A stretch of 64,000 bases of DNA, taken from contig CM033114.1 of assembly GCA_019321725.1 (NCBI GenBank), positions 15,914,278 to 15,978,277 on the forward strand. Direction: 5' to 3'. The notes beneath the pieces were generated by a model. That model was not told where the DNA came from. It worked only from the letters and a program-made list of their open reading frames with translations, and made no database searches. This DNA comes from Paulownia fortunei (taxonomy: Eukaryota; Streptophyta; Magnoliopsida; Lamiales; Paulowniaceae). Every line of letters starts with the position of its first letter. Within the stretch, counting starts at the first letter, position 1. Shown piece after piece: positions 1-12,329 of the stretch. A program made the position numbers and the translations under genes.

Positions 1-655
1 CTATTAATCTATGCCCTACACTCAATTGAGAGATTATATAATAAAAGGACCTTACGTACGGTACTCGTATTTAAAATAGGATGACTCACTAATTCACCTA
101 AGACTAGGTAGTCGTGATACACTTGCAAAAGGTTTTTCATGATTTGTGAAGTTTTTAAAATTAAGGTGTATTTTTAGGTGGATTAATTATGTTCAAGTGG
201 ATTAAATAGGCAAAAAATTATTTTTTTCTTCCATCTTTTCTTCAACCAAAAATTCCATCATTTTGTCTAAGTATTAATTTTTTAATCACAAGTTGATAAT
301 AAGAATTAATATTCACTAAATTCACTCCAAAAACTAGGTTAATAAAAGAATCTGAATTGCTAGCGAAGAGGATTTCGTGTTCCTACTCAATATGTGGACT
401 ATTTTAGAGGGGAGAAGCTTAGACCCCTATGAAGTTAGAATTTAGAAAAGGGGTAGCAATCGATTGCTTCAAACCCTATGATAATCAGATAGCTTAAAGG
501 TATAAATTAAATCTTTGATTTGTTTTATACAACCATTGGAATTTGCGAGATTGTTAAAGTCGCATAGGAATCGGGGTGCTATTGTAATTATCACATCAAG
601 TTTATTTAAAAACATTATTTTTCCATTGTGTACCCCTAGATCACGTGACCTAAAA
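1..655 (+). repeat. 5' LTR of copia element B, cut by the window start
   Basis: The opening bases match the middle of the 3' LTR of the same element (around 29090), including the segment on the ordered rows 'gccctacactcaattg' and 'aaaggaccttacgtacggta'. The right end is set by the primer-binding site that starts at 656, although the terminal bases have drifted from the usual aacccaaca. Only about the last third of the LTR is visible. It would supply promoter and polyadenylation signals, but no functional transcript can be inferred because the element is heavily mutated. Confidence 0.8.
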
Positions 656-671
656 GTGATATCAGAACCAC
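656..671 (+). other. Primer-binding site of copia B (tRNA-iMet type)
   Basis: The sequence gtgatatcagaaccac corresponds to gtggtatcagagccac with two substitutions. The intact form is complementary to the 3' end of plant initiator tRNA-Met, the standard Ty1/copia primer. It directly follows the LTR end. Confidence 0.75.
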
Positions 672-1802
672 AGTTTTCCAAATTCCAATTGAATTCAATT
701 TATGCCCATAAATTTAATTATTAAATTTTGATTGATTTTTTTGTATTTTTGATTGGGATAAAATTATTTTACAATTTATTTAATTATTAAATAGAACATG
801 TGTAGTTGAATTTGATTTAGCCGTCAGAATAAAACATATGGCTCGATCGCATAATAGTAGCACGACATGTGCGCTCACGTACATGGGCATGCACACAACA
901 ACTGTGCCATGGTGAAACACGCTACATGCCTAGCGTGCAGTGTGAGGGGGCAATAGATGGCCTCATCGTGTTGGATTGCAAAATTTTATTTTTTAGAATT
1001 TTAATATTTTTTGGATAAAATGGGCTTTTCGTGAAAAAATTGAGATTTTATCCTAAGTCATGAAATTACAATTTAAATGGATGGTAAATTTACATGCTTT
1101 TATAAATTCATGAGATGTGTTTATGGTCATGTATGGGATGATCATGGATCCTTTTGACTAATGTGATTGAATTATTATAGTTTGGGGTTTTAAAATAGTA
1201 TATACAAGTCTCTTATTCTTTCCTTGTATGTATATTACATTTTTTAAATGAGAGTAGCATAGGGTGAGGTTTTTCCTTTACTTTCTGTGAACAAGAATAA
1301 GAACCAAGATGGAGAATCAAGAGAAGACCTATGAATGTATGAGATCTATTCATGTAATAGAAAGTAATTTTTATTTCTATTTTGTTACCATTAGACTGAC
1401 TTACATCTATTTTTGGCTCAAATAGATCGTATAAGATTTGCCTATGATCATCCAAGTTATGTATGTATTAGATGTATGTATAAGGTTTATTTAATATTTT
1501 CATATGATATGCTTTCCATCAATTGAATGAAAACATATTAAATAAACTAAGATTAAAAGATGGTGAGGTCTTAGTTAAAATAAACTTGAATTAAAATAAA
1601 GAAAAGAAATTTTTGAAATTTAAATTTCAAGCAAATATGGATAAAACTAGGTTGGACCCAATAATCCATGCATACCATCAGAAGTAGACGACATGATGAT
1701 GCTACCTTACTTTGTTATTGGCCATGAGTCATGGAATGACTCTACAATGAAAAGTTATGATCTCTACTAAGCATGTAGATGCCTATGAGATGAACTCGTC
1801 TT
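672..1802 (+). other. Untranslated leader of copia B, first part
   Basis: A long non-coding leader lies between primer-binding site and gag and aligns by eye with the leaders of copia A (18306-19815) and copia D (32591-33839). Shared landmarks include 'ttaaatgagagtag', the palindrome ccatgagtcatgg at 1722-1734 and the hairpin gcatgtagatgc at 1771-1782. The leader is interrupted at 1803 by element J and resumes at 6349. Short open frames here are not conserved between copies. Confidence 0.75.
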
Positions 1803-4800
1803 TGTTAGTTTTGCTATAATCGTAGGGGCATACGCAGTAAAAAATTAAAAGATTTTTATCAAACATAAATTTAACCCCTCGATTCGAAAGAGATTTTAAC
1901 AATCGCACTTATTCAAGTGAATATATAAATAAATATTAAATTTAGATTATACATTTTGTGGACCGATTATTGCAGGGATTAAAGCAATCAATTGCTTATC
2001 CTAAATTTTCAGAACTCCCAGGGATTTAAATGTCTCCCCTGTATCAGGTCCATAATATAGAAGAGTAACACCAATCAAAAGGATTCGCTATTATCCTTTT
2101 TCTTGTTTACTAATCTAGAATCGGAGTAAATTCTCAAGAACAATAAAGATTGATTGTTTAAATTCTTAAAAGTATAATGTGAAGAGAATAGCAAGAAATT
2201 GATTTTCTTTTAAAGAACAAGAAAAACACTGTTCTTTTCTTTTCTTTTCTTTTTTTGGAGATAAAAATAGAAGACTTAAACAAAACAAAATTTATTTATT
2301 TTTTGCTGAATTATTCTTGTAATTTTCGGCCCTCACAATATATAGGGGCTGAAAAGTTAATCCCTCTCCAACTCTTAGAGAGTTTGTCAATTTTGAACTA
2401 ATTCAAAATCTTATCTTGGAAGGATTCAAAATTTTTTAATAACTCTTCTATTTTTTCTCTCTCCGATGTATGTGGACTTATTTGAAACTACATTAATCAT
2501 CAAAATAGTCTACATACATTCTTGATATTAATTTGAACTCTTCAAATAATATCAAGATAGATATATATCAAATATATATACTTAAATTATATTTATATAT
2601 AAAATAAATTATAGTGGCACCCATAAAATAGGTCACTTTATTTATTTATTTGTAAATATGTTAATTAAATAAATATGTAAATTATATTTATTTAATTTAT
2701 TCTCTTCATGTTTCAGTGGGCTTTTTAAGTGATCCAGATTAATTTTTAGGCTTCGATTAAAAAAACCACAAATTAATTAATTTAATCCCAATTTCATCAA
2801 TCCAATTGATTAATTTAATTTACTCCAATTGGGCTTTCTAATCAGGTCCAATTAAATAATTTAATTACTTAATTGAATAATTTAATTTAACCATTAAATT
2901 AAATAGAACCCTTAATTATTTAATCAATATTAATTAATTAATTTTCAACTATTGGAGAAATTCTAAAATTAGAAATATTATTTTTCATAAAGATGTGTGA
3001 CCCTCTTAGATTCACTACTAAGCTAATAGTGGGCTTGCAATATTTTGCAACTTATGAATAATAATTATTCCAATTAATTAATTTGTTTGGATTTAACTCC
3101 TTAATTTCAAGAACCCCATTATCCATGAAAATACCTAGCAAGTAATCATGGCAAACTAATCTTAGATGAAATAACGAATAAACCTATTTTAGTTGCGAGT
3201 ACCATATGCGTACGGTCCTTTTGACAACAAATCTCCCGATTGAATCTAAGGCACGAAACCCTAAATAATTTAATGACTGTGATCCCATTTCAAGTTTCAA
3301 TGATTCCTGATGAATCACAATTCATCCTGCCTTGACCAAGGTTTTTAAATCACAAACTATGAAAATGTAGGAGATTTTCTTGTTTAAAAAGACAAGTGTC
3401 AAATTCTATATTAGCCACTAACAAACCTCCATGCACGTCAATGTAACACCCAACATACCCCTTTGATGATTATTGCGGATTTTAGTGAATGCAAGAATGT
3501 GTTGATAATTACAAACTAAATTTCAATAAACTAAACTAATAATAAAAAGCAATTAAAGATGAAATTCAAAAACTAAAAAACCCAGGGTTATGATTTCACC
3601 ATAATTAATATGAATTGAATAATTTATCTCATCAATCTCAATTTAATTCCCAAGTGATAGTCGAGAATCCTTAAATTATCCACTAGCCTCTCCCAAGGTC
3701 TAATGAAAATATCATCAATTGCTAACTCACTATATTCCTATGTGAATTACAACAATCAACAATACATTAGGTTTTATTAATCTCAAACAAGACTACACAA
3801 ACCATGTAAGTATATTCCTATCTCATATGCAATTTATGGTTTTCTACATATAGAACTTGACACATATATCACCTCTCGGGTTAATATAATTAACAAATCA
3901 TAAATTAGTGGCCATGTAATTGAAAACATTAAGAACAATATAGCAAATTCAACTTGAAAAATAAATTAAGAATTAAATTGATACAAATATTCAAAACATC
4001 ATAATTATATTACATCATAACCCTAAAAAAATAAATTAGTTCATGATGATAAAAATGAATAATAACTTAACAATATCCATGAACATAATTAGTAAGAGAA
4101 AGAGGAAAATGAAATAAAACCTGGAAGTAGGATGAGTTTGTTCCCCTTGTAGATGTCTTCTTCTCAACTCTTGGAAGAAATCTCTCATCTTTTTCTCTTC
4201 TTCCTTCTTCTTTCTTGGCTTATTTTCTCTTCTCTCCATTTCTCCCTCTCTCTTCTTTCAAAAATTTGAAATGGAGGCTCTTGTGATCTTAATAATTAGA
4301 TGGAGATGCCCTAAAGAGGGAAAAATTATCATTTTTCCCTTAGTTGTCCGCTCGACAATGCCTATTCTATCCAAAGCAGTGCCTACAGTGCCTAGGCACT
4401 GCACTTGCTGCCCAAAATCCATATTTGTAGCGCCTATAGCCTCTTTCAACCAATTTCTCACCACTTTATAAGCCAAACTAGCTTCTGGTGTCTTCATGTG
4501 AATTGTGGCTCTATTCTTAGCTTTCTATATCTTCATGAATAAGCTCAATATGACATCTGTGGAGGGATTTATACCTAAAATACCAAAACTTTTCAGTCAA
4601 CTGCAGACTTTTTAACATAATTTTTCTCATTGAAATAGAAAGAAATGGATTTCATGGCGAACATAGAAGTTATAGATATATCTCTTATATTTCTAATGGT
4701 TCAAGAATCAAGTTAAAATGATATTGGAGTGATTGAATTATGATTGAAATATAAACATTGCGCTCAATAGCACCATAAGGCGGATTTTTTAAAATTTTAA

Positions 4801-5146
4801 TCAAGTTTTATATTTCTTTCCATTTTCTTCTCATTTTTCCATTACCTACTAGATTTCAAACTAAATGCATAAAAAGTAACATAAATACTAAAAAACTAAT
4901 AAAAAATTTAAGCAAATGATACTCAATTAATAGGTATAAAATCCACTCATCAGTGATTGTCAAACAATCAGAAAATATATCAAAGTGCTGCAGAATGCAC
5001 ACAAGGCTACCATCATGCCTCAAGTTCAAGTATTAGCTGTGTACTATCACAACAAAAAAATTCTTATTTTGACAGGCAAAGCCTCCAGCTAAGAATTTCT
5101 TGTGGGGCATGTTTAGTGTACTTGTTCCCTAACAAGCACCCACACT
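1803..5146 (-). repeat. 3' LTR of copia J, containing solo LTR F
   Basis: In minus orientation this matches the other copia LTRs (for example 23531-25763 reversed). It begins with tgttagttttgctataatcg and runs to caagcacccacac at 5146, where it jumps to leader sequence; roughly 400 bp of the U3 end is missing. It is split at 3464-4952 by an unrelated gypsy-type LTR. Confidence 0.8.
3464..4952 (-). mobile_element. Solo LTR F of an Athila-like gypsy family
   Basis: A 1.49-kb segment begins TGATGA and ends CTCATCA, interrupting a copia LTR that resumes at gtgattgtc. Read on the minus strand it aligns with the LTR of element G (49931-51526): shared stretches include 'tgttactttttatg', 'gcagcaagtgcag' with 'gcctaggc', and 'tttgccctctttagggcat'-like text. 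It contains no internal region or primer-binding site, so it is best explained as a solo LTR left by LTR-LTR recombination. A clear 5-bp target duplication is not visible. Open frames inside it (4036-4239 and 4258-4497 minus) are LTR sequence, not genes. Confidence 0.75.
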
Positions 5147-5258
5147 AAAATATGCAAAATCAAATTTTATATAATTAACATGAATTTAAACAATTTAAAA
5201 ACATGTATTCATATATCCGAAATTCACTAAATAAGCGAAACCGTGGCTCTGATACCAC
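5147..5258 (-). other. Leader remnant and tRNA-iMet primer-binding site of copia J
   Basis: Bases 5243-5258 read gtggctctgataccac, the exact reverse complement of the copia primer-binding site gtggtatcagagccac. It abuts the LTR start at 5259. The preceding 96 bases match, in reverse, the first leader bases of copia A near 18306-18400. Confidence 0.85.
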
Positions 5259-6348
5259 TGTTGGGTTCGCTATAATCGCAGGGGTATACGAAATTTTTTT
5301 TTTTTTTATCGAACATAAATTTAACCCCTTTGATTCAAAAGCGATTTTAACGATCGCGCTTATTCAAGTGAATATATAAATAAATATAAAATCAGATTAT
5401 ACCTTTCGTGCACTCCGGTTGTTGTAGGGAATGAAGCAATCAATTGCTTATCCTGAACTATCAGAACTCGCAGGGATCCAAGTGTCTCCCCTCTATCAGG
5501 TCCACGATACGAAAAACAACACCAATCAAAAGGATTCGCTAGTATCCTTTTAATTGTTTACTAATCTAGAACCGGAGTATATTTTCAAGAATAATAAAGA
5601 TAGATTCTTTAAGTTCTTGAAACAATAATATGAAGAAAATAACAAGAAACTGATTTTCTTTTTCTTTCTTTTCTTTTCTTGAAGAGTAAAAATAGAAGAC
5701 TTTAAACAAAATATTTTTGCTCAAATTTTTGAATTGAATTATGTAATTTTCATCCCTCATATATATAGGGTTGAAAATTTTAATCATTTTCCAACTCTTG
5801 GAAAGTTTTTCTATTTTGAACTATTTCAAAACCTTATCTTGGAAAGATTCCAAATCTTTCAAGAACTCTTCTTTTTTCACTCTTCTATTGTATGTGGACT
5901 AATTTGAGACTACATTAATCATCAAAATTGTCTACATACATTGTTGATATTAATTTGAACTCTTCAAATAATATCAAGATAGATATATATCATAAATATA
6001 TTACGTCTCTACGCTAATGCCAATGGAATACAATATCCTCATCTCATGAGCATGCATCTATGTGCAAGTTTTACTGAGCTATTTGATGTCCTATCTCAAA
6101 AAGCTCTCAACTCGAAACTTATTTAAGATCAAAGTCTTAAAGACATATTCCATGATAGCCATTAAATGTGCAACCATACCCTATAGCCAAATTTGATCTA
6201 AGGACTTTATTTAATGTGCAAAAATAAATATGCATGACATAAGATAAATAAAATATCTTTTTATTAATATAATTTCCAATAAGATTGTCTTTACAAAAGA
6301 GTATAATACACCCAATCTAATTGAGGCGTTGGGCATCCTACTCTAATA
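5259..6348 (-). repeat. 5' LTR of copia J, internally deleted
   Basis: This starts tgttgggttcgctataatcgcagg and ends at the TATTAG-like terminus at 6348, in minus orientation. At 1,090 bp it is about half the length of the intact family LTR (2,233 bp at 23531-25763). The missing part includes the AT-rich palindromic block seen in the other LTRs. Confidence 0.8.
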
Positions 6349-6737
6349 GTCTCAACATTGGGCATGAGTCGTGGAACATTTTGACTCCATCTACATAGAG
6401 TTTTGATAGGTCTTACTTGACTTAGTACCATATGGGCTCATAAAATTAGGATATATATGAAGAAGTGAGGTAAAATATCTTGAGGATTGCATGGAGATGC
6501 AATCGTTAAAAGTTAACTATTTTTTAATATATTTTATGAGCTTATAAAATTGGGGCATATAACCTATAGATTGGGCCTCAAGCCCACTAGAAAATATGAT
6601 TTCCTGAGTTGCTATTGGATGTGATGGAATTCAAATAAAATAATAGGAGATATTTAATACTAAAAACTTTATTATAAATGAATATGTTTTTTAAAACTAT
6701 GTCAATTTTCTACCTAATTTAAATAGATTATCTGTAA
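6349..6737 (+). other. Untranslated leader of copia B, second part
   Basis: This is the continuation of the B leader after element J. It carries the second copy of the leader motif, gcatgagtcgtgg at 6362-6374, and further text shared with copies A and D, such as 'gggctcataaaatt' and 'aagcccact'. Confidence 0.7.
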
Positions 6738-7841
6738 ATGGCTAAAATCCACTTGCATCTATTTTGGAAGCTAATAAATTAATTGGTCCTAATTATATTG
6801 ATTAGTTGAGGAACCTTCAAATTATTTGCAGTGGAGGAGCTTGAGGATTATCACAAGCTAGTTCGTGAAGATCTACAAGCTCAGAACTATATGATGACAT
6901 CGATGTCAAACAAGTTACAAAGGCAACACGAGGTATATGCACATATACATGATATCTATGTTCACCTACTAGAGTTGTATGGTGAACACACTAGGCAGGT
7001 AAGATATCAGATCTCTAAAGAGCTTTCTAGGATCATATGATAGAGGGATCTTCAACCCATGATCATGGATTAAAGATGATAGGCCTGGTAGAAAGGCTCG
7101 AATCACTTTTAGTCATTACGGATAACGAACTCTATTTGTATCTCATCCTGCATTCTTCATCTCAATCGTTTGCCACCTTTATTTTCACCTTAAACATGCA
7201 TAAAATGGAAACTAGTCTTGTTGGGTTGGTTAACATATTGAAGATGAATAAGTCCAGTATGAAAAAGGACAAGCCGGTCATACTTATTGGATCCTCATCC
7301 AACTCAAAGGTTGTAAGCCTAAGAGAAAATGGAGAGAGGAAGAGAAAAGTGCTCCTCAAAGTCCAAAAGCATCAAGACAACTGGTGGAATCTCTAAAAGT
7401 TCTAATAAGACTGATGGTAAGTGCTATTACTACGGCAAACCTGGGCATTAGAAGATGAACTACAAGGAGTACCTTGCGAGCCTGAAAAGTTCAGGTATTT
7501 ATTTTGTTGAAGTTAACTTATTAGTTAATAATATTTCTAGGGTATTAGATACCGACAATGAGTCTCATCTTTGCAATGATCTATAGGTGATGACAAGAAG
7601 CTAGAAGATAAGTAGAGGAAAGACTATCCTGCGGCTAGAGAATAGAGCAAAGGTTGTTGTATTAGCTATAGGAAATATCAACCTAGCTTTAGGAAATGGA
7701 ATTGTTTTAGTTTTGAACAATTATCTTTATGTTCCAAAGATAGTAAAGAACATTATCTTCATTCCTGTTTTGGCTGGAGAAGGCTTTGGTCTTTCAATAA
7801 AACATGAAAATTGATCCATTTTCAGATATTTAGTTTTGATA
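6738..7841 (+). pseudogene. Copia B gag and start of protease, degraded
   Basis: The ATG at 6738 begins the same gag as copia A and D (opening M-A-K, then H/P-L-A-type text), but the frame shifts almost at once and about 60 bp present in D are missing near 6830. Recognisable gag text returns in 6831-7040 and 7037-7396, including YGEHTRQVRYQISKE, GLKMIGLVERLESL and MKKDKPVILIGSSS. The zinc knuckle near 7420-7470 is destroyed: two cysteines read as tyrosine, and a stop replaces the residue after the histidine. The protease part follows ('VLDTDN' near 7548) until copia A interrupts at 7842. Gag packages the element RNA; this copy cannot. Confidence 0.85.
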
Positions 7842-9250
7842 TGTTAGAGTAGGATGCCCAATGCCCCAATTAGATTAGGTGTATTATACTCTTTTCATTT
7901 TGTAAATACAATCTTATTGGAAATCATATTAATAAAAGGCATTCGCTTTATCTTATACCTTCCATCTTTTATTTCTACACATTAGATAAAGTCCTTAGAC
8001 CAAATTTAGCTACAGAGCATGGTCGCGCATATGATGGCGATCATGGAACATGCCTCTAAGGTTTTGGTCATAAATAAGTTTTGAGTCGAGAGATTTTTGA
8101 GATGGGACATCAAATAGTTCAGTAAGACTCGCACATATGATATATGCTCATGAGACGAGGACGTCACATTCTATTGGCATTAGCATAAAGATGCAAGTGC
8201 ATTTATATGGGTGTTTGTTAGGGAACAAGTACATCGAACTTGGCCGTAAGAAATTCTTAGTTAGAGGCTTTGCTTGTCGAAACAAGAATTTCTGTATTGC
8301 GATAGTACACGACTAGTCCTCAAACTTGAGGCACGATGGTAGCCTTGTATGCATTCTGTAGCACTTTGATATATCTTCTGATTGCTTGATAATCACAAAA
8401 GGGGTATGTCGGGTATTGCACTGGTGTGCATGGAGGTTTGTTAGTGGCCAACATAGAATTTAACACTTGTCTTTTTAAATAAGAGAATCTTCTGTATTTT
8501 CATAGTTCGTGATTCAAAGGCCTTGGTCAAGGCAGGATGAATCGTGATTCATCAAGAATCATTACAACTTGAATTGGGATCACAATTATTAAATCATTTA
8601 GGGTTTTGACTTATAATCCATGCCCTACATTCAATCGGGAGATTAGTTGTTGAAAGGATCGTGTGTGTATGGTACTCGCAACTGAATTAGGTTTACTTGC
8701 TCTTTCACCTAAGATTAGTTGGCCATGATTACTTTCTAGGTGTTTTCATGGATAATGAGGTTCTTGGAATTAAGGAGTTAATTCCAAGCATATGATCAAA
8801 TTAATATCAACAATGTATGTAAGCAATTTTGATGATTAATGTAGTCTCAAATTAGTCAACATACAATAAGAGAAAAAAGAGGAGTTCTTGAAAGATTTGG
8901 AATCTTTCCAAGATAAGACTTTGAATTATTTCAAAATTGTCAAACTTTCCAAGAGTTGGAGAATAAGTAAATTTCCAATCCTATATTCGATGATGGACAA
9001 AAATTACAACAAATAATTTCAGCAAATTAAGCAAAAATTATTTTGTTTAAGTCTTCTATTTTTCTCTCAAAGAAAAAAATAGAAAAGAAAAAAAAAGAAA
9101 AAAAAAAAAAAAAAGCATTTTCTTGTAATCTTGATTTTCTTGTTCTTTAAAAGAAAATCAGTTTCTTGTTATTCTCTTCATAATATAGTTTCAAAAACTT
9201 AAAAAATTAATTTTTATTGTTTTTGAAAATTTACTTTGATTCTAGATTAG
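7842..9250 (+). repeat. 5' LTR of copia A, first part
   Basis: This starts TGTTAGAGTAGGATGCCCA, matching the 3' LTR at 23531. It follows that LTR closely until about 8785, then skips roughly 515 bp (the AT-rich palindromic block) and continues at 'aaattaatatcaac'. It is interrupted after attag at 9250 by gypsy E and continues at 17981. Confidence 0.9.
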
Positions 9251-10659
9251 TGATAGGTGCATATTTTGACATATTTTTATATCAAATCCTTTATACTTTC
9301 ATGCTTTATTCTTGTTAATATTATTGTTTTATTAATGTTTTGTGTTAGGGAATAAATTGAAGCATGTTTCTAGACTTGTGCAATTTTTGTAATTTGAGAT
9401 AACTTCATGATCAAAAGCTCTATGAACCTGAAGCTTGTTTCATTTGAAAGCCAAGAGATAGAGGTACAACTTTTATGTTGGAGGCTCGCCCAATTCAGTC
9501 TTGATGATAGCAGAAAATTCATCCAAGTAATTACACAAAATGGATCATCAAAATTCGAATCAGAGTTCAGCCCACTATTGACTTATTTTACCAATTCGGT
9601 TATATATCTTGAGCCCAAATTTATTTTGGTCTGAAATTAGGATATCTTATACCCAAGAGATAAATAAACAAGTTTTCTACAGACAAGATGGTGTGAAAAT
9701 ATGTCGAAATGGTAAAACCATAGGCTGCAAGTTGCTGCTGATATTACAGAGCGGCTCTTAGACATGACTCGGTAATTTAACCATATCTCCTTCATCTGAT
9801 CGCCACATTTGACAAAAGATATATGAAAATATATCAGCACTGAAAGATCTACAATTTTGATTCTTCACGTATCTTCAAAATCGAGCTATATCTAATCGAA
9901 AAATGTAATTCAATTTAGTAGATGAGAAATTTGTGTAACAACTTACCAACTCTTGGCAACTAGCATATCACTTGATTAACCCCTCCATTATTTATTTGGC
10001 CTCTAGCTTACTCTAAGTACTATAAATAGGCCATGTATTAAGCTTGTAAGAGGAGGGGGGTAGAGGGTTTCTTTAGGCTAAGCTATCTAGTTTGTATGTT
10101 TTCTAGTATTGTAAGTTTTCTAGTAGTAATAGAAATGCATTCTCTAGTTTCTCTTATATTTTTAGTCTTTGTTACTTTTATTATGTCATTTTAAATTTCA
10201 TTTTGTTGAGGAAAAAGGGTGAATCTCTTGATGTAGGAAGAGAAATTGTTATAAGGGTAGAAATTATTTAAGTATGTTGTATTATTATTTTTATTTTTGA
10301 TCTAAACCCTACTTGTTTTGTGGTGATTCTTGATTTATGTATCTCCAATGGCACAACAAATACTTGGGTTCATTTAGCATATTGTACGGTTTTACCCTAC
10401 CGACTGCTAATGTGAAACTTTGATTTGTTGTTGATCTCAAGAGTGGATCCATAATTCTCAGTACTTTTATTACTTCGGTTTTTCTTTAGTTACATCATAC
10501 ATTAATTGTTCATATATTTTGATTCACATAAACTCCATTTTTTTAGAAATATAAACTTGAATTCTTCAAACAACTTCCCTGTAGATCGACCTCGGACTCA
10601 TGAGAAATTTATTACTTACTACAACCTGCACTTGGATTTGCAACTTTAAAGTTGTAGCA
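9251..10659 (+). repeat. Left LTR of gypsy E, plus orientation
   Basis: This starts TGATAGGTGC and ends GTTGTAGCA just before the primer-binding site. It is 1,409 bp long against 1,611 bp for the inverted right LTR. The difference is mainly one gap of about 200 bp around 10425, where 'ttgttgttgatctcaagagtgg' joins text that is separated in the right copy. Confidence 0.88.
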
Positions 10660-10665
10660 AGTTTT

Positions 10666-10682
10666 TGGCGCCGTTGCCGGGG
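10666..10682 (+). other. Left primer-binding site of gypsy E (tRNA-Asp type)
   Basis: The sequence TGGCGCCGTTGCCGGGG is exactly complementary to the 3' end of plant tRNA-Asp (CCCCGGCAACGGCGCCA), the usual primer of Athila/Tat elements. A second site lies in opposite orientation at 16348-16363. Confidence 0.9.
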
Positions 10683-10917
10683 AAGGCAAGGTAAGTATTC
10701 AGGTTTGTTAATATTTTTCCTTTGTAAATATAGTTTGTTTATTTTCTTTATGGATATATGATTATATGGTATCGTAGTCATAATTCTCGACGTTTAGTAA
10801 GAAATAATTCCGAAACTTTGTTTGGAAATTTATTTGAACCTCCTCGAAATTACTTGCAACATAATTATCGTAGTCATAATTACTTGCAACCTCCTCGAAA
10901 TTCTTCTCCTTGTTTCA
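10683..10917 (+). pseudogene. Inverted, scrambled copy of the E leader and gag-proximal region
   Basis: This stretch is the reverse complement of sequence at about 16080-16340 but is rearranged. The 15-base string ATCGTAGTCATAATT occurs at 10771-10785 and again at 10867-10881. The text 'cctcctcgaaatt' and 'acttgcaac' is also duplicated, and about 100 bp around the gag ATG is missing. It ends at 'tgtttca', where pol-end sequence in the opposite orientation begins. No protein can be made from it. Confidence 0.8.
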
Positions 10918-12329
10918 ACACTAATCATAACAAGGATTAGAAAGAAAAAGAATTTTCTCTTGTGAAAATTGATTTTTTAGAAATGGTTTAACTCTTTGTC
11001 CATTTATTTTAAATATGTTACCATTTCTAGGATTCTCAATATTAATTGCCCCATAAGGATATACTTTTTTTACAACAAAAGGACCACTCCACCTTTATCT
11101 CAATTTTTCAGGAAACAAATGCAATCGAGAATTATAAAGCAAAACCTTTTTACCAACCTCAAATATTTTTCTTGAAATTTTATTATCATGAAAATCTTTG
11201 ATTCTTGATTTATAAATTTTAGAATTCTCATATGCATCATTTCTCAGTTCTTGAAATTCATTGATTTGCAATTTGCGCAATTTTGAAGCTTCATTAATGT
11301 TGAAGTTAAACATTTTGATTGCCCAATAAGCTTTATGTTCAAGTTCAACAGGTAAATGACAAGGTTTTCCATAAACTATCCTATAAGGAGACATATCTAA
11401 TAACGTTTTGAAAGCAGTTCTGTATGCCCAAAGTGTATCGGTAAGTCTAAGAGATCAATTTTTACGGTTTGGGTTAACTGTTTTCTCCAAAATTTATTTT
11501 GTCTCCCTATTTGCAAGTTCAACTTGTCCATTTGTCTGAGGGTGATAAGGGGTTGCAACTTTATGTATGATTCCATATTTCTTCATTAAAGTTCCAAAAA
11601 CTTTGTTACAAAAATGTTTTCCCCCATCACTGATAGTAGATCTAGGAATTCCAAATCGACTTAAAATATTTTCTTTCAAAAATTTTATTACTATTTTGTG
11701 ATCATTGTTTCGACAAGGAATTGCCTCGATCCATTTTGAAACATAATCTATGGCAACCAATATGTAAAGAAAACCAAATGATAATGGAAATAGCCCCATA
11801 AAATCAATACTCCAACAGTCAAAGATTTCAATCACTAGGATAGGGTGTAGGGGCATCATATTTTTCTTTGAAAGGGACCCTAACTTTCGACAATTTTCAC
11901 AACTTTTGCAGAAAGTATAAGTATCTTTGAAAAGAGTTGGCCAATAAAATCCACATTGCAAGATTTTTGCAGTTGTTTTCTTTACAGAAAAATGACCACC
12001 ACATGCTTTTTAATGACAAAATTTGACAATATTACCTATCTCATTGTTAGGCACACATCTTCGAAAGATTTGATCCAGACAATATTTGAATAGGTATGGA
12101 TCATCCCAATAAATTTTTTTAACCTCAGTCAAAAACTTCTTTTTGTCTTGAGAGTTCCAATGTGATGACATCTTTCCTGTCACAAGAAAATTAACAATGG
12201 CAGCAAACCAAAGTAAAATAGAAATATTAAATAGTTGTTCATCAGGGAAAGTATCATTAATAGGTGTGGTTTGAAACGAGTCATCACAAACAAGTCTCGA
12301 CAAATGATCAGCTATTACATTCTCTACTC
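10918..12329 (-). pseudogene. Gypsy E integrase, degraded
   Basis: Integrase inserts the cDNA into the genome. The zinc-binding region reads C-x2-C in CKSCENCRKLG (near 11880-11905). The catalytic triad is visible as SIDFMG, ISDGGKHF and GQVELANRE, from the frame 11494-11961. A following frame (11095-11394) carries the conserved post-core text [20 protein letters not shown] and [17 protein letters not shown]. The region ends with the usual 'WSGPFVV' and 'NGQRVKPF'-like tail near 10990-11095. Stops and frameshifts separate the pieces (for example near 11400-11490 and at 12010). Confidence 0.87.

Larger units (their letters stand above)
1803..6348 (-). mobile_element. Copia element J, coding region lost
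   Basis: This is a minus-strand copia remnant inserted in the leader of element B. It starts with tgttag and ends with ctctaata, and is flanked by gtctt (1798-1802) and gtctc (6349-6353), a one-mismatch 5-bp target duplication. Left to right it holds a 3' LTR lacking its U3 end and carrying solo LTR F, 112 bp of leader, a primer-binding site and a shortened 5' LTR. All of gag and pol is gone. Removing J and one duplication copy restores exactly 89 bp between two leader motifs of B, as in copies A and D. Confidence 0.85.

Noticed and set aside
4036..4497. Two open frames on the minus strand inside F that look protein-like.
   Set aside because: They lie in an LTR with a homologous counterpart in element G, where the frames are not conserved.
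9400..9840. Open frames 9407-9634 (plus) and 9637-9840 (minus).
   Set aside because: Both are within the left LTR of E and are broken in the right LTR copy.
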